64,000 bases of DNA from Zingiber officinale (taxonomy: Eukaryota > Streptophyta > Magnoliopsida > Zingiberales > Zingiberaceae): contig NC_055990.1 of NCBI RefSeq assembly GCF_018446385.1, forward strand, positions 131,390,996 to 131,454,995, given 5' to 3'. Position 1 is the stretch's first letter, and each line of letters starts with the position of its first letter. Below the pieces are notes generated by a model. That model had not been told where the DNA came from and did no database searches. It worked only from the letters and a program-made list of their open reading frames with translations. The position numbers were made by a program, and so were the translations under genes. Below are positions 47,926 through 61,286 of the stretch, piece after piece.

Positions 47926-49318
47926 TGTTGGTGCAATATCCCTTAGGTCAAGGTTGACTGGTTTGACCAAGCTGTGAGTCTTGGTCATAGTTTCGATGTT
48001 TGACAATACATGTAGACACATGGACAATGCAGGTGCAGTTGTTCATGTGGGGAGATCGATTGATCAATGATAGTGATTGAAGAAGGTTGACCAGGTTGAC
48101 AAGGATACTTAGTCAAGAAGACTAGACTAGGATGTTGAAAGTCCTAGTGAGTAAGCTAGGCAATGAAAGTCCTGGTGAGGTCTGATGAAAACACTTGGTG
48201 GTGAAAGTCCTAGTGGTGAGTGAAGCTCTAGGAGTCCGGGAGCATGGTCAGGAAGGAAAATCACAGTGAGTGAAGCGGTGAAAGACCTAGTAAGTGAAGC
48301 TGGGCGTGTGAAAGACCTAGTGGTGAAGCTGGACGGTGAAACCCTAGATGGGTGAAAGTCCAAGTAGGTCAAGAGAGGACCGGATACTTGGCATGAAAGA
48401 AAAGTCCAAGTGGGTCAAAGGATTGACCGGACACTTGGTGAGGGAGTCCTAGCAGGTCAGGGAGTGACTAGGTGCTAGGCATGACATACCAACAGGTTGG
48501 GTTGACCGGATGTTGGTTTGGGAGGTTTGGGACTTGGTTTGGGCAAAACCAAGTCTCTGGATCGATCGAGATCTGATCAGCTCCGATCGATCGGTGGATC
48601 GATCGGGATTCCCAAATTCAAAGCCTCCGGATCGATCGGTGGATCGATTCAGAGGTCCCAATCGATCGATGGATCGATTGGGACGCTCTTCACAGAGGCG
48701 CTCTGGATCGATCCGTGGATCGATCCAGGCGTTACTCCGCAGCTCTGATCGATCCGTGGATCGATCCAAAGCCTCCTCGATTGGGAATAATCGAATCGAT
48801 TGGGATCCGACCGTTGCGTCAGATTTGAACCGCAGACGGCGTTGTCTTGGCATCTCTTCTCGATTCATATCGGATCTTTCGCCACTCCTCCTCCACAAGA
48901 CTCACAAAGCTCGGATCGCCCTTGAAGGATCTTGGAAGTTCTCCAAGTCAAGAGGCGGATCAAAGCCAAGAAGAGAAGCTAGGGTTAGGGTTTTGTACTC
49001 ATTGTAAGCTTGTAAGCTTGTATTTCTTGTATCCTTTCCCTCTCTTCTTGTACTGAGTCTTGTAGGGCTTCTCCGCCTTTGGTAGTTACCATAAAGGAGA
49101 GTTTTATTAGTGGAGGGTGTGTGTGTTGGTGTGGATCCTTGGATTAGTCACCTCTTGTGAGGTGGATACCAAGTAAACCAACCGTGTTAGCGTTGTGTGA
49201 TTGTTTCTTTGTATTTTCGCTGCATATCCTTGAAGAAACAAGCAACGAAGCACACCGAGCAAGCGACGAGCTATTCCCCCCCCCCCCCCCCCCCCTCTAG
49301 CTACTTTTGGTCCTAACA
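47926..49318 (+). repeat. 3' LTR of the gag-only element 42173-49318
   Basis: 1393 bp. The first 130 and last 400 bases are almost the same as in the 5' LTR. Between about 48056 and 48900 it differs strongly, with many short gaps in the CCTAGTGAGTGAAGC repeats and the palindromes (48556-48790). A C run of about 19 bases lies at 49277-49295. Confidence 0.9.
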
Positions 49319-49874
49319 TATATATCTTGCAAAATAGATTGTTAGCACATTTTATAATAGTATGAATTAGTACAAATAGTATGACTTAGATTCCGTCTTT
49401 CCGAGACCGGAATCTAGTCACGATCTCGACTTAGACATCCGAAATGGATCTAAGCCGGATCGACGCCTAATGTTCCCTTCCCGAAGCGTCTCTGATCACT
49501 CCTCTGAGGCGATTCTTACCTCGCCAAGCAGTGTCGCCTCGCTTGTGGCACCGATGTCACTTCTCATGAAGCTATCATTGCCCGCGAGGTAGGCGGCGTC
49601 GCCACTCATGACGGCAGCGCCGCCTGTTCTTGAAGCTATCATTGGTCGCCTGTTCGCCACTCATGTTATTTTTGACTTATTTGCAATGCTGGCTTTGACT
49701 CTAAATCTAGTTTAATTGCTTCATTTGTATCACCTTTGGACTTTAATGGTATAATCAATTTCTGATGGAACACACTTTGTTAGTGAAAAGACGCAAAAAT
49801 AAATAAAACAGGTACATGGGTTTTAAAGTTAGTTTTAGTGTTTTCAATTTGGTTAAGTTAACTTAACCACCTAA
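49319..49874 (-). repeat. 3' LTR of the SIRE-like element, start part
   Basis: It resumes after the TATAT duplication. The minus strand reads GTGCTAACAATCTATTTTGC across the break, as in related LTRs (GTGCTAACTCTATTTT at 27124). The block CGACGCCTAATGTTCCCTTC matches, in reverse, the GGGAACAGTAGGCGTCG block at 28892. The purine run AAAGGGGGAGGG beyond 49874 marks the LTR start. Confidence 0.75.
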
Positions 49875-50990
49875 CCCTCCCCCTTTGGCATTCATCAAAA
49901 AATAAGCAAGGGTAAACAAGCATAGTGTAGGGTTACTGTAAGAAGTAATCAATTAAAAAACAGTTAATTTTGAAAAATATCTAAGTTTGATTCAAAATTC
50001 AAAGATACTGATAAAAGTACAAACACCAAGTTAAAAAGATAGTCAAGTTGACTTGGGGGAGACAAGTTTAATTTTGAAAAGTATAAGTTTAAAGTTAATT
50101 AAGTTTAACTTTTCAAACGTATAAAATTTTTCAAATCAGGTTTTTCAAATTTACTTTTCAAGTTTAAGTAACATTTACTTTTCAAAAGGTAATTTCTACT
50201 TTTCAAATTCCAATTTTCAAATTTGATTTTTCAAAACAAAGCAAAAAAAAAATTTTAATTTTTCAAAAGACAAGTAAAATTTTATCCAAAATAAATTTGT
50301 TAAGGCTAATTTGATAAAAGCTAAGTTTGGAAAGTTTAAGTTTCACGCATATGTTACAAAACTGAATAAGTTTAGATTTGTAATAATTTTCACCTTTAAA
50401 ATCAAGTTTAAAAATTAGGTGGGATTTTTAAACTTCCAAATTTTCAAATACTCAGTTAAATTTAACTTTTCAAAAAATAAGTTAGTTTTAAAATAGATGT
50501 ACAAATACATACAAAATTTTAATTAATTTCTCCCCCTGAACTTGACACTTAAAATTACACAACTGTCTAACCAATTAGGTACTAACTAACTATCAGAAGA
50601 TAGTAGCTTTCACTTGGTTAGTCAGATTAAGTTGATTATAAGCAGTCAGTGTTTGACTTGACTGATGAACTTAATCTGATTAATGTCTAATTTGTATTTA
50701 ATGTCTAGACTTATGCTGATGCACTGAAATAAGCATCTTAAGTCCAGACAGTTTGCCTATGCATCTCACCCCTTTCTATGTTTGTCAAACACAAGCAAGG
50801 TAAACCTAAGGTGTTGGTGAGATGCTCAACAACTAGTCCTATGGGTACATGCTTTCTAAGGATTCAAAAACTAGTCTAAGGCAAAAACTGTTTTTGAAAA
50901 TCTAAAAATGGAAAGTTTTGAAAACAAACAAACAAACAGGTTTAACTTATAATTTGAAAAAATTATTTTTGAAAACGATTTTGAAAAATC
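49875..50990 (-). other. 3' non-coding region of the SIRE-like element
   Basis: AT-rich with many TTTTCAAA/TTTGAAAA words between 49970 and 50520, then lower-repeat sequence to the RNase H stop. No coding frame. Confidence 0.7.
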
Positions 50991-51646
50991 CTAGTCTATT
51001 AAGCACATCCCTAATTTTCGACGTAAGTTGCTAAATTCACTTTCAGGGAGTGGTTTTGTGAAAATGTCAGCTAAATTTGATTTGGACTCAATGTATTTGA
51101 GTTCAATATCACCTTTAGTAACATGATCCCTGATAAAGTGGTGTCTAATTTCAATATGTTTGGTTCTTGAATGATGCACAGGGTTCTTGGTTAAGTTAAT
51201 TGAACTTATATTGTCAATTAATACTTTTATTTTGATATTTAAGTTGAAATCTTTTAGAGTATGCATCATCCATAATAATTGTGCAACACATTCGCCTATA
51301 GCTATGTATTCTGACTCAGTTGTAGATAGAGCAACACAATGTTGCTTTCTACTAAACCAGCTGACAAGTGATGAACCTAATAATTCGCCTCCACCACTTG
51401 TGCTTTTGCGGTCTAATTTACATCCAGCATAATCTGAGTCAGAATACCCTATTAGTTCAAAATTATTTGTCCTAGGATACCAAATTCCTACATTTGTTGT
51501 TCCCTTAAGATATCTAAAAATTCTTTTAACTTGTGTCAAATGGGATTCCTTAGCACAAGTTTGGTATCTAGCACACATACTAACTGCAAATAAAATATCA
51601 GGTCGGCTTGTAGTTAAGTACAGTAGGCTACCTATTGCACTCCTAT
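50991..51646 (-). pseudogene. Copia RNase H domain, SIRE-like
   Basis: The minus strand reads NRSAIGSLLYLTTSRPDILF, KRIFRYLKGTTNVGIWYP, YSDSDYAGCKLDRKSTSGG, ALSTTESEYIAIGECVAQLL, VLIDNISSINLTKNP and RTKHIEIRHHFIRDHV, ending ADIFTKPLPESEF and a stop at 50991. This is a full copia RNase H with its D, E, D residues (YSDSDYAG, TTESEY, IDN). The frame starts at the breakpoint 51646, where a gypsy element with CCTAT duplications is inserted; its upstream continuation is at 61292. Confidence 0.9.
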
Positions 51647-54600
51647 TGTAAGATACCGAAAAATTCAATAATAAATATTATTGGATGGAAAATTTTATTG
51701 GATTTTTCGGGGATTTTTAGAAATTTTCTGGGAATTTTTCAGAGCTCGTAAGACGGGTTTTGAGGGGATCAATTTCAGGTACAAATAAGGCCTATTTGGG
51801 ACACCCGTTTAGGTGAGGAAATGTTTATAATTATAAATCATTTTCTTTCCTTTAATTATCTTCCCAAACGCCGTTTCCCCCAAACTCGAAGCCGATCCTT
51901 CCTCCTCTCCTTCCTTCCCCGACCTCCCTTCCTTCTCCGATCTCCCTCGCAGACGAGCGACGATTGGCGATTCCTCCTTCCCTTCTCGGTGTCGCCGGCG
52001 CAAAGCAACCACCGAAGCTTTAGGAGGGAGCTAGTTGCTGATCCTCCGTCTTCTCCCTCTCGATTTCTCTCTCCCGAACGATCCGACGCGACCCCGACGT
52101 CGATGTTTCCTCGACAACCTCGGCCTCACTGCGTCGCCTGAGGATTGTCGTCCGAATCTTGAAGGTGCTGGCGCTGTCCAAGCCTTCCCTGGTGGAGTGA
52201 TCTCCTTCTCGGCCATTGTTGCGCTCGATTTGGTGGGATCTGATCTAGGGCACAGCGAGGTTCGAATCGCATCGCTCCCAGCCGGTTATTCCCTTGTTCT
52301 TCTCTATGATTTGTTCGTTGGAATTTGATCTGCAGCTCCACACTTGCTGGATCAGATCGGAACAACACCATTGGAGGCAATCGATCAAGGAGGAGGCATT
52401 GGATTAGCATATTGGTGGATTTTCTTCTATGTCGATCACTACTCTCTTTCCAGCTGCTGTTTAGGTTTTGGCTAAAGGATTGGGGTCTATTAAGGTGAGT
52501 AATGTCTCTGTTTGTTAGGGGTTTCAATAATTCTTTGCTGTACAATTGAGTTCTAGATTGATCCTTGGAGGAATGGTTGGGTAGGGTTTTTGTAGTTCCT
52601 GGACAGTGGGTATCCTTTATAGCTTCTTGGCAGTGAGTTGTAGGGTTGCCGAGCTACTGGAATTGCTGTCATACTTCAAGGTTAGTGCTTTTCTAGTGTT
52701 GTACTTGGGTATCCTATTCGTATGATGCTAAATTGGAGTTTCTATGGGTTGTGAGACTTTGTTCTGCTTAGATTTATGAGTAGTGTGATGTAGGATTGAT
52801 TCTTGATGTTAGTTGTTGATACATAGATTAAATGATGGTGATAAATGGATTAAATGGTTATAATTTGGAATTTGATTATGATAAGTTGATTTGTGATGGT
52901 TATTTGGTGAAGGATTTATGTAAATGGATACATGATCATTATTGGTATGTGTTGAATTGATGGGGGTTTGTATTAAGTTGAAATTTGTGGATATGATGAT
53001 TAGATGATGTAGATTGTTATGTGATCGTTCTTGAGATCATCGGATTGATTGTTGGTTGGATTATCGGATGTGGTGGTTTGGTTAGTTGTTGAGGATTGAA
53101 GTGAGGGATTGTGGATTTAGTTAAACTTAATTGGATTAAGGGATTAGGTTAATTATTTCGATTAGGGGTTTCCCTAATTAGATTGGGAAGTTTTATTTAG
53201 CTATTTACTACCTGGGTAATTAGCTAAATATATTATGTGATCGCAGGTCTTGGGATCGGGACGAGCGTCTCGACGTTGGAGTATTTGACGCGATCGACAG
53301 ATAAAGGCGGGTATTTCTTCGATTTTATTGAGCTTAGTGCATGGTTTTACGAGATGGTTTAGGATGCTTTATCTTATATCGTGTTCGTTTGTTGCTTTCC
53401 TGCTGATACCGATGCTTGACCCTTGTGATGATCTATTCGATTCTTATACAGTCTACACTTTGGATTATCTATACTCGTGGTATTTGTGTACATATAGAGT
53501 ATGTATGGTAGGATTACTCGTTGGTGGTATTCATATGAGGCTTGTCCATCCGTACGTCGTGTATACCGTCCGGTGTGATGATTGGAGTTGTGTTGATTCA
53601 CGTCCGCGGTTTATACCCGTGTTTCATGTGTTTTACCGGAGGATACACGCTGATTGTAACGTGGGTCAGTAGGTGTGTCCGCTGAGGTTATGGAGATTTT
53701 CGTGACTCATGTGTAGTTATATGTATGTTCGTGGGATATATGAGGTATCACGATGATTATACTCATGTTGGAGGCATTTATGTGGCATGGATGATGACGG
53801 TGTCCGTATCACGATTATATATATATATCATCATGTTCATCATACACGTATAACCGACGACCATCGCCTCCCTCAGAGTCGAGAGGGTCACGCCTTTATA
53901 CCGCCCATCTACCACTGATGAGAGTGGTAGTGGGGAGGAAGCCCGCCGCTACATACCGCCAAGAATTCGTCCCCCACCACTGGAGTAGCGAGTCTCGAGG
54001 GCACAGTGTCGAGGGCTGAGATGCGAGTGGTCGTGACCCTTAGCAGTGGTTATATAACTACTACCGACCGTCCGCCTGCCGATAAATGTGCTCTGTCTGA
54101 GGCTAGTACTTCATTACAGCACCCAAGCCTCCGGCCACAGGGTCGCGTGTGTCTAGAGAGGCGGCGGGGCGCACCACGAGCACGACGACATCGACATTCA
54201 CGCAGTGCATCTGGAGATATATTTGCATACGCCAGATACTAGCAGGTGTGCTGTGGTACGTCAGATTGTCATGACGATCAGACATGGTCATACGCCGCAT
54301 AATGCCATTTATTTTATGTATTCAGCAAGTGATTTATATCGCACAAAGTACGTGTGTCTGCTAGATCCACCGAGGTTACCGATCTCGTATCTCATACGAT
54401 TTCAGATCGTGATTTACCATTACGCCGCAGGGGTCAGGCAACAGACGCCGCTTATGACACGAGTTATTCCGTATGCTCGATGCATCAAGTTACGATAGAC
54501 GATCACGTTTTGCTTCCATCGAGACGTGATACTTGATCTCCGTTTATATGGACCACGACTATCATTTCTATTACCCATTGAGTTACCTATACTCACCGCA

Positions 54601-55002
54601 CGATACATTTATGTTTTCTAGCTTGAGATGGTCAGTGTCGCCGAGATTCTCCCGGGTCCCACGCCACATCCAAGACCGCTTATTTTCTTTTCAGATATTC
54701 TTTTATTATTTTCGCATCAGATTTCGTGATACCCGCTATCCTATGGTTTCGTGTTGTATTAGGTTTGCCGTGGCACGCATTGTATTTATTCGCGGCTGGC
54801 TTTCCTTCGCTTTTCCAGAGCTTGCATGGCTGCTTTTTATATAACCGCGCTGTCAGGATTGTTTATCTCAAACGCTGTTATTATAATCTGGTGTGTATAT
54901 AAATATTCCACCGCATGCTACGATGTATTGGTAGTGACGCTCGATTGTCACCAAGATCGGGAGGTCACGGATTTTTCCCAGCAGACTCCTTCGGGCGTGA
55001 CA
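51647..55002 (+). repeat. 5' LTR of the gypsy element
   Basis: The first about 1.59 kb (to about 53240) shows no difference I could see from the other LTR. After the point near ATTATGTGATCGCAGG the two LTRs diverge heavily, with many one- and two-base gaps, up to the end GGGCGTGACA. Open frames at 51809-52545 are the same in both LTRs but in unlikely contexts, and I do not call them genes. Confidence 0.88.
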
Positions 55003-57967
55003 ATTTAGTGATCTGAGCTGTACGGCCCCGCTTTGTTTTGTTTTGATTGAGATTTATCCGATACCAATTTGGTATCCGAGTAGGTACGATGCCTATTATT
55101 CGTGTTTTCGATTTCGTGATTCGTTTTCTCGATGTGACTTTTCAAGTTTGGACCAGCAAAGGACATCTCCAGCCATGAGGTATGCTGCATATCATATCAG
55201 CATTGCGTACTGTGTACGTTGCTCATATAGTTACGATATGTGTTAGTACTTTGTTAAGATTGCCATTTGTTTGCACTATACATTTCATGCAGTAGGTCAA
55301 TCATCGATCACTACCGACCCACCGGAGATCAAGGATTTACAGCCTCAGATTTCCTCCTATCATACTACTAGCTCGGTTGAAAGTTGTAGTCTCATACTAG
55401 TCTTGGTTACTATTAGCTAGACGGTGGACGATATCCAGATACCCATGTCACCGCTTAGAAAACCGCCGCTGACGATTGATTTACTTGGTCGACTTGAGTA
55501 GTTATGGTTCAATCGACGACCCGTTGACTGGTAGTGGTGGATCGATTTTACCTTAGTCGCTTTGACGAGGATCGATTTATCCTTATTAGATCGCTTAGTC
55601 GACGATCGATTTATTTAGCAGCTCGATCACTGTATCGCCATACTTCATTTTAGAGATTCCGACCAGTTACTGTGTTGGGTTAGATATTTGGGAGACTCAC
55701 TGAGTACGTGACTTGCACCGCCGGAAGGATCGAGTTAGTCAGATACCATCGGCTTACTGATCACTGTAGGGGTCATGTGATCCTATTCCACGGGACTTGA
55801 CCACGGATCGTTTGACTGATAGGACGACTTAAGGTACATTCTGATAGATACCTCCATATGGAAAAGTGTAAAACTATTCGCTTAACACTTCGAGATACAA
55901 CCGCTGGTATATTTGGAGAGTACATCTTGATATATGATCTTCGAGGGTAGAGCCATCGATGATATTTTGATCATTGTTTAGTCAGAGTGCCTCATCTTTG
56001 TGTTCATCGCTCGACATCGGAGGTCACGAGCCTCTGACGGAGCAATCGTAGCTGATGGGTACAAGACAACGGTTAGACGACTCACTAACATTGTTTTTAT
56101 CTGGCTTAAGACCTTGGTCACGTGATCATTTTACCAGATCTTGTAGTCTATATCTCGATTAGAGGGTTCAATTTTATCGATATTCACGGGATAGGATGAT
56201 TATGAGAGTGGAGATATCTTCCGGATGGGAGACCAATGTAAGGTCAGCGACCCTTCGACTTGATCGACCTCCGCTACTACGGATATACGAGTATCTAAGA
56301 GGACGAGACGATGAGATTCGTAGACCTTTCGATACATTTAGTACGTGGGCAAAGTGTGGAAGATCGATGCTTCTTCTCTATCCGTGTTTAGAGACTATCC
56401 GTACGATTGATCGATGTTGAGGACGATCGAGTTCGTGATATCGTGAGATCCGTGTGGTGATATGTTATCTTTGACGATCTATTAGTGGATATTTGATTCA
56501 CGATCTATTGTTTAGTATTTGATGTTGATGGACTGAGGAGTAGCACTTATGTGATATTTACGGATTCGTGATTTATACTGTGATCGATCACAAATTGGGG
56601 ATCTTATGGTCGAGAGTGTCTCATTGTATGGATATAACGAGTCCTTGGTATTACCATTTAGGCATACCGTGCTCAGATGTTTTCATGGATTCGAGGTATT
56701 CGTATTCCTAGGGTGTTCGGATTAGTTTTCATTGTCTCATCGACGATGTCATGATCTATTCCGATCCGAGGTGGATCATGTACACCAGCTTCAAGATAGT
56801 CTCAGGGATGTTTCACGAGAACATCTATATGTGGTTAGTAGTACGTATCTGATTGTCTTTACGAGTTTTGCGACACGTCATGGTTAGCAAAGGATACCGG
56901 ATCCACAGAGATGAGGTGGCTATCACTGAAGTAGCGTAGTCTATACCGAGATTCACCGCTCCTTCCTCGATCCGCTAGATATTATCGGAGATCGATTGAG
57001 GGTTTCTCCAAGATTGTTATACCGCCGATCGACTATTCGTGACGAGTATGAAATTTTCCCGGATGACACTTACGAGATCGGCCGGAGTCGAAACGGAAGT
57101 TGTTAACCGCACCGCCTTAGTTATACTTTAGTGTAGACGGATCAGTACTTACACATACGTATCGCACCCGAGGTTCGTGCGCCTGACGAGTATGAGCGAG
57201 TAGTCTCGTACATTAGTTCAATTCTAAACGAGAATTTGATTTTATTTCTGGAGATTATGGGTGTTTCGAGTCACTTATCCCAAGGAGTTACTATAGAAAC
57301 ACATCGATCCGATTCGCGATACATCCGGTGACATCCGATGTATGGAGAGATTGGAGCATTCCTATTGTGGAACGACATTAAGAAAGACATCGCGAATCTG
57401 TAGCTGATGTCTAGTGTGTTAGTGCGGAGGCGAACATCTGATACGAGGATTGTTTTAGTCGACTCGTATTGGAGTGGAGTTAGAGCACGCGGATTTCATG
57501 GGATTATCCAGATACGGAGAGGATACGATGGTATGGGCATTCATGTTACACGACTTGCCCCTAGCTATCGATTCAGAGGACGGATTTTAGATCGAGTAGC
57601 AGGATTATACTCTAGGAGATTACCGCTGAACCTCATATCTCTTCTCTGGTGATCTATCACGATTTTAAAGGTACAATTTAGGGTTGCTGAGACTTTAGAT
57701 TCGTAGTTTTCACTAAAGATTTTTCTTGATGTTCTACAGTCGGCTGGAGTCTATTCGTGATGGCGAGATGCGGCAGCAACATCACAATTTGGAGTCTTGT
57801 CAGAGAGTTAGCTTAGATTTAGAGCTCACTTTTGACAGCGTAAAGCTCAGATCGAAATTGATTGTTTTGATTTGGATTGCTTGAAGTGTTTTTGGGGTAT
57901 TATCGTTGGATGAGCCTATGATTTGACCAGTAAATTTGGGGACCAAATTTTTATTAGAGGGGGAGGA
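55003..57967 (+). pseudogene. Scrambled gypsy gag-pol remnant
   Basis: Pieces of pol are recognisable only across shifting frames. The RT active-site region F-I-D-D-V-M-I-Y-S is near 56725-56760, followed by EVDHVHQL (56768 onward). An EIFPDDTYE-like block is near 57050. Zinc-binding and core integrase pieces (EIGAFLLWNDIKKDI, ADFMGLSRYG) lie at about 57330-57545. A pol-end-like FGDQIFIRGGG lies at 57938-57966. Gag and protease were not recognised. The region is unusually rich in CG dinucleotides and short frames. Dead copy. Confidence 0.7.
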
Positions 57968-60900
57968 TGTAAGATACCGAAAAATTCAATAATAAATATT
58001 ATTGGATGGAAAATTTTATTGGATTTTTCGGGGATTTTTAGAAATTTTCTGGGAATTTTTCAGAGCTCGTAAGACGGGTTTTGAGGGGATCAATTTCAGG
58101 TACAAATAAGGCCTATTTGGGACACCCGTTTAGGTGAGGAAATGTTTATAATTATAAATCATTTTCTTTCCTTTAATTATCTTCCCAAACGCCGTTTCCC
58201 CCAAACTCGAAGCCGATCCTTCCTCCTCTCCTTCCTTCCCCGACCTCCCTTCCTTCTCCGATCTCCCTCGCAGACGAGCGACGATTGGCGATTCCTCCTT
58301 CCCTTCTCGGTGTCGCCGGCGCAAAGCAACCACCGAAGCTTTAGGAGGGAGCTAGTTGCTGATCCTCCGTCTTCTCCCTCTCGATTTCTCTCTCCCGAAC
58401 GATCCGACGCGACCCCGACGTCGATGTTTCCTCGACAACCTCGGCCTCACTGCGTCGCCTGAGGATTGTCGTCCGAATCTTGAAGGTGCTGGCGCTGTCC
58501 AAGCCTTCCCTGGTGGAGTGATCTCCTTCTCGGCCATTGTTGCGCTCGATTTGGTGGGATCTGATCTAGGGCACAGCGAGGTTCGAATCGCATCGCTCCC
58601 AGCCGGTTATTCCCTTGTTCTTCTCTATGATTTGTTCGTTGGAATTTGATCTGCAGCTCCACACTTGCTGGATCAGATCGGAACAACACCATTGGAGGCA
58701 ATCGATCAAGGAGGAGGCATTGGATTAGCATATTGGTGGATTTTCTTCTATGTCGATCACTACTCTCTTTCCAGCTGCTGTTTAGGTTTTGGCTAAAGGA
58801 TTGGGGTCTATTAAGGTGAGTAATGTCTCTGTTTGTTAGGGGTTTCAATAATTCTTTGCTGTACAATTGAGTTCTAGATTGATCCTTGGAGGAATGGTTG
58901 GGTAGGGTTTTTGTAGTTCCTGGACAGTGGGTATCCTTTATAGCTTCTTGGCAGTGAGTTGTAGGGTTGCCGAGCTACTGGAATTGCTGTCATACTTCAA
59001 GGTTAGTGCTTTTCTAGTGTTGTACTTGGGTATCCTATTCGTATGATGCTAAATTGGAGTTTCTATGGGTTGTGAGACTTTGTTCTGCTTAGATTTATGA
59101 GTAGTGTGATGTAGGATTGATTCTTGATGTTAGTTGTTGATACATAGATTAAATGATGGTGATAAATGGATTAAATGGTTATAATTTGGAATTTGATTAT
59201 GATAAGTTGATTTGTGATGGTTATTTGGTGAAGGATTTATGTAAATGGATACATGATCATTATTGGTATGTGTTGAATTGATGGGGGTTTGTATTAAGTT
59301 GAAATTTGTGGATATGATGATTAGATGATGTAGATTGTTATGTGATCGTTCTTGAGATCATCGGATTGATTGTTGGTTGGATTATCGGATGTGGTGGTTT
59401 GGTTAGTTGTTGAGGATTGAAGTGAGGGATTGTGGATTTAGTTAAACTTAATTGGATTAAGGGATTAGGTTAATTATTTCGATTAGGGGTTTCCCTAATT
59501 AGATTGGGAAGTTTTATTTAGCTATTTACTACCTGGGTAATTAGCTAAATATATTATGATCGCAGGTCTCGATCGGACGAGCGCCCTGACGTGGAGTATT
59601 CGACGCGATCGGCGATAAAAGTGTATTTCTTCCTCGCTCTACGTAGATTTTATCGAGCTTAAGGTACGGTTTCTCAGATGGTTTAGGACGCTTTATCTTA
59701 TATCGTGTTCGTCATGCTTCCCGCTGATACCGACGTCAATCTCGCGACATCCATTCGATTCTTATGCTCTACACTGATTATCTATACCGTATTGTACATA
59801 CGAGTACGTACGGTGGATTACCGCCGGTGGTATTCATACGAGGCTCATCCCATCCGTACGCCGTATACCGTCCCGATGACTGGAGTCAGTCGATCAGACG
59901 TCCTGGTTTATACCCGTGTTCATGGTTTTTACCGGAGGATACATGCTGATCATACACTGGGTCGCAGAGGTGTCCGCTGAGGTTATCGAGATTTTCGTGA
60001 CCACGACGCAGTAGTTATATACGTATGTTCGGGTGATATATGAGGTATCACACGATTATACCACGTGGGACACTTAGTGGATTTGTAGTGGTACGGACGA
60101 CGACGGTGTCCGTATCACGATTATATATATATATCATCACGCATCAGTTACATCATAATCGACTCGCCTCTCAGAACAGAGGGTCACATTACCTTTATAA
60201 GCCCATCCATCTCCAATACGAGTGGTAGTTCAAGGAGAGCTAGTCCGCCGGCTACACACAACGCCAGTTGTCGTCAACCCGACCACTCCGGAGTAGTGAG
60301 TCTGAGGGTACGGTCGAGGGCTAGGACGAGCGGTCGTGACCCTTAGCGTGGTTATATAACTACTTACCGATCATTCGCTTGCCGCCTATAATGTTCGCTT
60401 CCTGAGGCTAGTACGGTTTGTCATAACCCAAGCCTCCACCATACAGGGTCGTGTGTCTGCGAGGCGACCACGAGCACGACGACATCGACATTCACGCAGG
60501 CATCTGAGATATATGCACACGCCAGAGATACTAATCGCACGGTTCGTGGTACGTCGCATCTGTTTGCGATACGATCACAGATATGAAACGCCGCATACGC
60601 CATTTATTTTACGTATCATAGTCAGATTATATCAGCACACGCGGGTGTCCGCTGCGATCCAGAGGTTACCGATCTCGCATCTCAGCCGATTTCGATCGTA
60701 CGATTTACCATTACGCCAAGAAGGGTCAGCAGACGCCGCTATGACATATCGTTATTACGCCTGTATGCGTCGATGCATCACATAAGATGATCACGTTTTG
60801 CTTCCCTATCGAGATCAGATACTGATTCCACGCTTGCTTACGACCACGACTATCATTTCTATTACCCACGAGTTACCTATACTCACCACCGCACGATACA

Positions 60901-61286
60901 TGCTTTCGTAGTCAGACGGTCGGTCGCCGAGTATCCGTCTCACGTCCTACGCCACATCCCAAGACCGCTTATTTTCAGATATTCTTTATTATTGTATCAG
61001 ATTACAGATACCAATGGCTATCCTACGGTTTCGTGTCAGATTAGGTTTGCGCACGCATTTATTGTATTTATTTGCATGCTGGCTTTCCTTCGCTTTTCCA
61101 CAGAGTTGCAAACACCAGTCGTTTTATATATAATCATGCTGGTCGATTGTTTATCCACCGCTGGTCGTTATTATAATCGTGGTCAGTATATAAATATTCC
61201 AAACGACGCCATGATTATTAGAATGATGCTCGATTGTCACCAAGATCGGGAGGTACGATTTTGTTCTACAGACCTTTCGTATGACA
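57968..61286 (+). repeat. 3' LTR of the gypsy element
   Basis: It is collinear with 51647-55002 at offset 6321 for the first 1.59 kb, then about 75-85% similar by eye with many gaps. It ends CGTATGACA, followed by the target duplication CCTAT. Confidence 0.88.

Larger units (their letters stand above)
42173..49318 (+). mobile_element. Second gag-only copia-type LTR retrotransposon
   Basis: 5' LTR 42173-43600, PBS 43603-43614, gag 43735-45462, non-coding region 45463-47911, polypurine tract (about 47912-47924) and 3' LTR 47926-49318. The target duplication is a perfect TATAT (42168-42172 and 49319-49323). No pol domain is present. Size (7146 bp) and layout match the element at 28476-35506 (7031 bp), although gag and LTR sequences differ. 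Confidence 0.92.
51647..61286 (+). mobile_element. Decayed Ty3/gypsy element with 3.3-kb LTRs (Tekay/Del-like)
   Basis: LTRs 51647-55002 (3356 bp) and 57968-61286 (3319 bp), both from TGTAAGATACCG to TGACA. The target duplication is CCTAT at 51642-51646 and 61287-61291. A degraded primer site follows the first LTR (TTTAGTGATCTGAGCTG) and a purine tract AGAGGGGGAGGA precedes the second. The internal region is only about 2.96 kb of scrambled gypsy pol. The long LTR and TGTAAGA start suggest the Tekay/Del chromovirus group; lineage is an inference. Confidence 0.88.

Noticed and set aside
49277-49295. Run of about 19 C bases
   Set aside because: It is an expanded or miscounted form of the ATTCACCCCCC block found near the end of all SIRE-type LTRs here. 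The length is probably a sequencing matter.
51809-52545. Open frames of 60-139 codons, identical at 58130-58866
   Set aside because: They lie within an LTR, overlap on both strands, and are identical only because the two LTR halves are identical. No protein family was recognised.
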